The translations under genes and the position numbers were made by a program. From an uncultured Bacteroidales bacterium (GTDB lineage Bacteria; Bacteroidota; Bacteroidia; Bacteroidales; UBA11471): DNA of 47,688 bases. Under the pieces are notes generated by a model that was given only the letters and a program-made list of their open reading frames with translations, ran no database searches and had not been told where the DNA came from. The stretch lies in NCBI GenBank assembly GCA_944325415.1, contig CALUZW010000018.1, forward strand, positions 1 through 47,688, in the 5' to 3' direction. The first letter of the stretch is position 1, and each line of letters starts with the position of its first letter. This document shows, one piece after another, positions 43,949 through 47,688 of this stretch.

Positions 43949-45373
43949 ATGAAAAAGAATATCAAAAATATATTGTTGGGCGGCATTTTCATGGGAAGCC
44001 TGTTCGCGGCTTGTACGCCGTTCGATGAGTTGAATATCGACCCGACCAAGCTCAGTGAAGCCAACCCCGGTTCTTTCCTCGACCCGCTTATCTACAATGT
44101 TTCGAAATTCGGTTGGAACCGTTACAACAATTACACCTATGAACTGATGGGAAACATCATCTCTTATCGAGACGTGAACGGCTTGGGGTGGTGGTTTGTC
44201 AAGGACAGCGAGGGCGATGGCACATGGAGCTCTTATTATGAGTGGCTCACCAATGCCAAAGCCATGGAAAAAGAAGCCGTGAAACTGAATGAACCCAATT
44301 ACCGGGCCGTGTCGAAAGTCATGCAGTGCTTCATGTTCGATATTCTTGCATCGGCGTTTGGCGATATACCCTACCACGAAGCGTGCCGGGGCGACGAGCA
44401 GCTGTTTTATCCCGCCTTCGACAGTCAGGAAGAGGTGTACCGGAATATCTTGCAGGAGTTGGAAGCGGCCAATACGTTATTCGACACCGAGGGCAATCTG
44501 AGATACAACTCTACCGGCGACCTCCTCTATAAGACGATCGATGGCGAGGGTATCCTGAAATGGAAGAAATTTTGCAATTCGCTTCATTTGCGTGTGCTTG
44601 TGAAGTTGTTGGATGTCGATGGTTTCGATGCCGAGAACAAGATAAAGGAAATCCTCGACGACCCTGTTACCTATCCTGTATTCGAATCGAACGACGATGG
44701 CGCTTTGGTCGAAATAAGCGGTGTCTATCCTCTGGAAGAACCTGTCGTGCGTGGCAAAGGCTTTACTTCATACCGGGCCTGCACCGAGTTTGTCGTCAAT
44801 ACGCTCAAAACTTGGAACGACCCGCGGCTGCCTATTTTTGTGGCCAAGGAAGGTGGCGAATATATCGGATGGCCGGCGGGATTTTCCGTTCAGCCCGGAG
44901 GAAAAGCTTCGACACCCAATAAAAACATGGCGCTCGCCCCGATGAAATTGACGTTGATGTCTTATGCCGAGCTGGAATTTATCAAAGCCGAGTTGGCTCA
45001 ACGGAATATTATCGACACCGATGCCCGGGTTGCCTATGAAAATGGCGTGCGTGCGTCGGTTGAACAGTGGGGAGGGGAAATGCCCGGAGATTATTTCGAA
45101 AACCCCAATGCGGCTTATGATGGTACGCTCGATAGAATCTTGTTGCAAAAGTTCTTTGCCTTGTATTTTTGCGATTACCAGCAATGGTTTGAATACAACA
45201 GGACAGGTCTGCCCCATATTCCGAAAGGCGACGGGATTCCCGACGGCCAGGAAATCCCCCACCGGTTCAAATATCCCTCCATCTTGCAACGTACCAACAT
45301 GGATAACTACCAATCGGCCAAGACGGCCATGGGTGGTGATGAATTGTCGATAAAACTTATATGGCAACAGTAA
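43949..45373 (+). CDS. SusD/RagB-type nutrient-binding lipoprotein
   Basis: A 474-residue surface lipoprotein. The lipobox is LFAAC (Cys near residue 22), followed by TPFDELNIDPTKL, a typical SusD start. Helical TPR-like repeats follow, with FDILASAFGDIPYHEA, NSLHLRVLVKL, MSYAELEFIKAELAQR and the C-terminal segment RRIxYP-like HRFKYPSILQRTN. The overall type is the SusD-like_2 group, often linked to small-molecule or non-starch substrates. It caps the SusC barrel and overlaps the next frame slightly. Confidence 0.94.
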   Translation: MKKNIKNILLGGIFMGSLFAACTPFDELNIDPTKLSEANPGSFLDPLIYNVSKFGWNRYNNYTYELMGNIISYRDVNGLGWWFVKDSEGDGTWSSYYEWLTNAKAMEKEAVKLNEPNYRAVSKVMQCFMFDILASAFGDIPYHEACRGDEQLFYPAFDSQEEVYRNILQELEAANTLFDTEGNLRYNSTGDLLYKTIDGEGILKWKKFCNSLHLRVLVKLLDVDGFDAENKIKEILDDPVTYPVFESNDDGALVEISGVYPLEEPVVRGKGFTSYRACTEFVVNTLKTWNDPRLPIFVAKEGGEYIGWPAGFSVQPGGKASTPNKNMALAPMKLTLMSYAELEFIKAELAQRNIIDTDARVAYENGVRASVEQWGGEMPGDYFENPNAAYDGTLDRILLQKFFALYFCDYQQWFEYNRTGLPHIPKGDGIPDGQEIPHRFKYPSILQRTNMDNYQSAKTAMGGDELSIKLIWQQ

Positions 45374-45393
45374 AACACAATATGAGATATAAA

Positions 45394-45930
45394 ATGAAAG
45401 CAGTTGTATTATTCGTTATGGGGTTACTTTGCCTCTCTCCCGCTTTCGGGTCGGGAGCAGCCCTTCCGCCCGAAAGTGCGGAGAAAGAAGAGACTTCGCA
45501 AAAACCGCATGTCTACATATTCCAAGCCAAGACTGTCGGTGACGATGCCGCTTTTGTGACGCCCCACTATTTGGGCGAGCCTTGCACGGCCAAATGGGGC
45601 GCCTTCCAGTCGGGATATACCCGCACCTATGCGCAAGACATCGGTTTCTCGTCTACCACGGTTGAGTTTGCGAAACCTTCGGTCTACCACGCCGTTAAAA
45701 AGGTAAATCGTTATGTCGTGAAAGCCGTGAAGAAAAAAAGAATGAAAAAAGCCGACGCCGTGACGTTGATGTGCCATGTCTTGGACTGCGCCAATGCCAT
45801 CTTGTATGAGAATGATACGAGAGCGCTCGAAAAAGATTTGGCTTCGACCAAAGAACCCGAGCGTCTGATAGATATTTTCAACCATATCGAGTTAATTGCA
45901 AATACAAATAACCAATCTGTAAGTCTTTAA
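45394..45930 (+). CDS. Small secreted protein of the SusCD locus
   Basis: A protein of about 178 residues with a signal peptide (MKAVVLFVMGLLCLSPAFG) and a mature part without a recognised domain. Features include YIFQAKTVGDDAAFVTPHYL, a basic helix KKVNRYVVKAVKKKRMKKAD and a helical C-terminus. Starts at 45382 or 45361 (overlapping susD) are possible, but the one used begins the signal peptide. It lies between susD and the phosphoesterase with tight spacing, so it probably works with them, perhaps as a periplasmic binding or accessory protein. Confidence 0.7.
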   Translation: MKAVVLFVMGLLCLSPAFGSGAALPPESAEKEETSQKPHVYIFQAKTVGDDAAFVTPHYLGEPCTAKWGAFQSGYTRTYAQDIGFSSTTVEFAKPSVYHAVKKVNRYVVKAVKKKRMKKADAVTLMCHVLDCANAILYENDTRALEKDLASTKEPERLIDIFNHIELIANTNNQSVSL

Positions 45931-45933
45931 AAA

Positions 45934-47334
45934 ATGAAAGCATTCAAATTATTCGGGCTCCTTGGCATATTTGTTTTCAGCCTTGTTGCCCAAACGAGTC
46001 AAGCTGCAATCGGCGGAAGGGTCTTGGATTCTCGACAGAAACCGGTTCCGGGTGTAGTTGTGAATGACGGTGTGAATTTTACTGTCACCGACAAGAACGG
46101 CGCATATACGTTGCCGGCCGATGGAAAATTGTGCCGTTATGTCTCTATCTCTGTCCCCGCTGCATACCGGATTCCAGTCAACGAATACAACTTGATACGT
46201 TTCTATCAACCTATCGATGCTAAAAATACGTCAAAATCCTATGATTTTGTTTTGGAAAAAAGAGATAAAGTGTCCAGAAAATTCAATTGCCTTGTCTTTT
46301 CCGACCCCCAGCCCAAGAATGATTTCCATTTCGTGCGTTTCTTTACCGAAGCCGTGCCCGATGTGAAGAACTTTTTGAAAACCATCGAAGGTGAGACTTA
46401 CGGCTTTGTCGAAGGCGATATTGTGAGCGATGCCCTGCACCTCTATCCGCTGTATGTCAGTGCCGTGTCGTCGTGGGGTATTCCCATGATGCATGTTATC
46501 GGCAATCATGATTTCGACTTGGAATATGCCGAGGCAAGCGAGGTGGATGATTGGGCCGAAGGTTATGCCGAGAAAAAGTACGAATCGTATTACGGCCCTA
46601 CCGATTACTCTTTGAATATCGGTGGCGTTCATATTATTTGCATGAAAGACATTAATTATCATGGCCGGAAAAAATACGATGTGCGTCTGCTGAAAGAACA
46701 ATTGGATTGGTTGAAAAAGGATTTGAGCTATATCGAGCCCGGTACGACGGTATTTCTCAATGTGCATGCTCCTCTATACAAGGTGATCAATGACCAGCCT
46801 TCACGCGAGGTCTTGAATATTCTCAAAGATTATAACGTGCACGTTTTCTCGGGACACACCCATTATCATAAAAACGAAATTTTGGCCGAAAACATCTATG
46901 AGCACAATGTCGGCGCGGTCTGCGGATTCCATTGGATTGGAAAAACCAGCCGTTGCGGGACTCCCAACGGATATATGTGGGTCGAGGTCGACGGCAATGA
47001 TGTCCGTTGGCATTTCAAGTCGACAGGGTATGATATCAATCATCAATTCAAAATCTATAAACCTGGAAAATTCGATACGCAACGCGAATATGTAGTTGCC
47101 AATGTATGGGATTGGGATCCCGCCTGCCAAGTGAAGTGGTACGAAGATGGAGTCTTGCAAGGTACAATGGAACAATTTGCCGATATCGATCAAGAATATG
47201 CCCGGTCGGGAAGAGTAAATATTTTCAGAACCGACCATCTTTTCCGGGCCAAACCCTCTAAAACCGCAAAATCTATAAAAATAGAAGTTGTCAACCGGTT
47301 CGGGGAGACATACACCCAAACGGTAAAATTGTAG
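45934..47334 (+). CDS. Secreted calcineurin-like metallophosphoesterase
   Basis: A 466-residue exported enzyme. The signal peptide is about 1-24, then a CarboxypepD-like/metallophosphatase N-terminal beta domain (GGRVLDSRQKPVPGVVVND). The catalytic domain has the ligands in order: Asp in VFSDPQP, Asp in EGDIVSD, GNHDFD, His in LNVHAPLY and SGHTHYH. A C-terminal beta domain (VRWHFKSTGY and onward) is the Bacteroidetes MetallophosC type. It follows the 178-aa gene by three bases. It probably hydrolyses a phosphoester that the SusCD pair captures; the substrate is unknown. Confidence 0.92.
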   Translation: MKAFKLFGLLGIFVFSLVAQTSQAAIGGRVLDSRQKPVPGVVVNDGVNFTVTDKNGAYTLPADGKLCRYVSISVPAAYRIPVNEYNLIRFYQPIDAKNTSKSYDFVLEKRDKVSRKFNCLVFSDPQPKNDFHFVRFFTEAVPDVKNFLKTIEGETYGFVEGDIVSDALHLYPLYVSAVSSWGIPMMHVIGNHDFDLEYAEASEVDDWAEGYAEKKYESYYGPTDYSLNIGGVHIICMKDINYHGRKKYDVRLLKEQLDWLKKDLSYIEPGTTVFLNVHAPLYKVINDQPSREVLNILKDYNVHVFSGHTHYHKNEILAENIYEHNVGAVCGFHWIGKTSRCGTPNGYMWVEVDGNDVRWHFKSTGYDINHQFKIYKPGKFDTQREYVVANVWDWDPACQVKWYEDGVLQGTMEQFADIDQEYARSGRVNIFRTDHLFRAKPSKTAKSIKIEVVNRFGETYTQTVKL

Positions 47335-47373
47335 ATTGTCCGTACAACGAAGTAACTTTAAACTTAAAATAGT

Positions 47374-47413
47374 GAAAAGTCCATTGGCCTAAAAGTTGGT
47401 CGGTGGGCTTTTC
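47374..47413 (+). terminator. Terminator-like hairpin after phosphoesterase
   Basis: GAAAAGTCCA pairs with TGGGCTTTTC (one G-U pair) and the stem can extend inward with G-U pairs. The T run lies within the arm and is short. Confidence 0.6.
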
Positions 47414-47481
47414 GATTACTTCATTTGGAGAAGAAGACATAAGAACTGTTGAAAAACACTGTTAAGAAACAGATGAAAAAA

Positions 47482-47513
47482 ATTGTGGAGAGAGACACAA
47501 AGAAGTATATTTG
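47482..47513 (+). promoter_or_regulatory. Upstream tandem promoter at right edge
   Basis: ATTG (47482-47485), a 20-nt spacer and TATATTTG (47506-47513). Confidence 0.6.
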
Positions 47514-47630
47514 CAATCCTTGTCTTGAAGAACTGCCATTTTATACGAAAAAAAATTTTTCTTCTAAGGCATTGAGAATAAGGGAGAAGAAAAAAGGCGC
47601 GAAAAAATATGAAAAAAAGTGGCAAAAATA

Positions 47631-47663
47631 TTTGGAGGGGAATATAAAAACCCTTTATCTTTG
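47631..47663 (+). promoter_or_regulatory. Strong promoter at right edge
   Basis: TTTG (47631-47634), a 21-nt spacer and TATCTTTG (47656-47663), a full match. The transcribed gene lies beyond the window. The -7 box and following TTTGCACC are like those of the tRNA-Asp promoter, so a stable RNA is possible. Confidence 0.75.
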
Positions 47664-47688
47664 CACCCGCTTTCCCGATAGAACGGGG

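Larger units (their letters stand above)
47335..47688. other. Right-end intergenic region with tandem promoters
   Basis: No gene is supported: short frames here are A/T-rich and have no ribosome-binding or codon support. It holds a terminator-like hairpin (47374-47413) and two promoters (47482-47513 and 47631-47663) pointing right. The region between is very A-rich on the plus strand. Confidence 0.7.

Noticed and set aside
47416..47625. Small minus-strand gene near the right edge
   Set aside because: A Phe/Leu-rich translation of an A-rich stretch, without start signals, and it overlaps a good plus-strand promoter.

Overview
The window is chromosomal DNA of a Bacteroidales bacterium. The evidence is a SusC/SusD pair, promoters of the Bacteroidetes type (TTTG, about 20 nt, TAnnTTTG), a DUF4919 lipoprotein-like gene, an ExbB/ExbD/TonB trio and a MurNAc-recycling cluster like the murTKQ locus of Tannerella. 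Base composition is moderately GC-rich; a Barnesiella-like lineage is possible, but the genus is a guess.

Region 1, about 1-12875, mixes a phage-derived module with ordinary genes. The phage-like genes are a large repeat-containing virion-type protein that runs off the left edge, two small proteins (150 and 176 aa), an 83-aa protein, a complete large terminase, a P22/crAss-type portal, and an 868-aa tail/stabilization-like protein. They lie in alternating orientation. Between terminase and portal sit four host genes: rplU, rpmA, a low-molecular-weight tyrosine phosphatase and a DUF4919 protein. No integrase, repressor, replication, lysis or capsid gene is visible. All phage-like frames are open and the terminase keeps its ATPase and nuclease residues. 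A 13-nt element close to CGATTTGATAAAT lies at one fixed distance (34 nt between its TTTG-like core and a nAnnTTTG -7 box) upstream of four of the five phage-like transcription units, with a weak fifth copy. I did not see it elsewhere in the window. This looks like a dedicated regulon of a domesticated phage or gene-transfer-agent-like system, and is the most interesting content here.

Region 2, 12962-23270 (minus strand), is a housekeeping operon: rimP-nusA-infB-cvpA-sufB-sufC-sufD-sufS. Its promoter is followed by a hairpin that may act as an attenuator. Further right on the same strand are a YgjP-type metallopeptidase, a small hypothetical protein and nadK.

Region 3, 25707-36711 (plus strand), is a long co-directional run: pdxJ, exbB/exbD/tonB-like genes, then a peptidoglycan-recycling cluster (sodium:solute symporter, SpoIID-like protein, amino-sugar kinase, murQ, a two-part glycosyltransferase, a DUF4922 protein with a GalT/Ap4A-phosphorylase-like active site, and an AmpG-type permease). 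The last genes overlap by a few bases. An orphan ECF sigma factor, murF and an M24 peptidase follow.

Region 4, 40147-47334, starts with tRNA-Asp and several terminators, then a SusC-SusD-small secreted protein-calcineurin-like phosphoesterase locus. The right edge carries two tandem promoters for something beyond the window, possibly a stable RNA.
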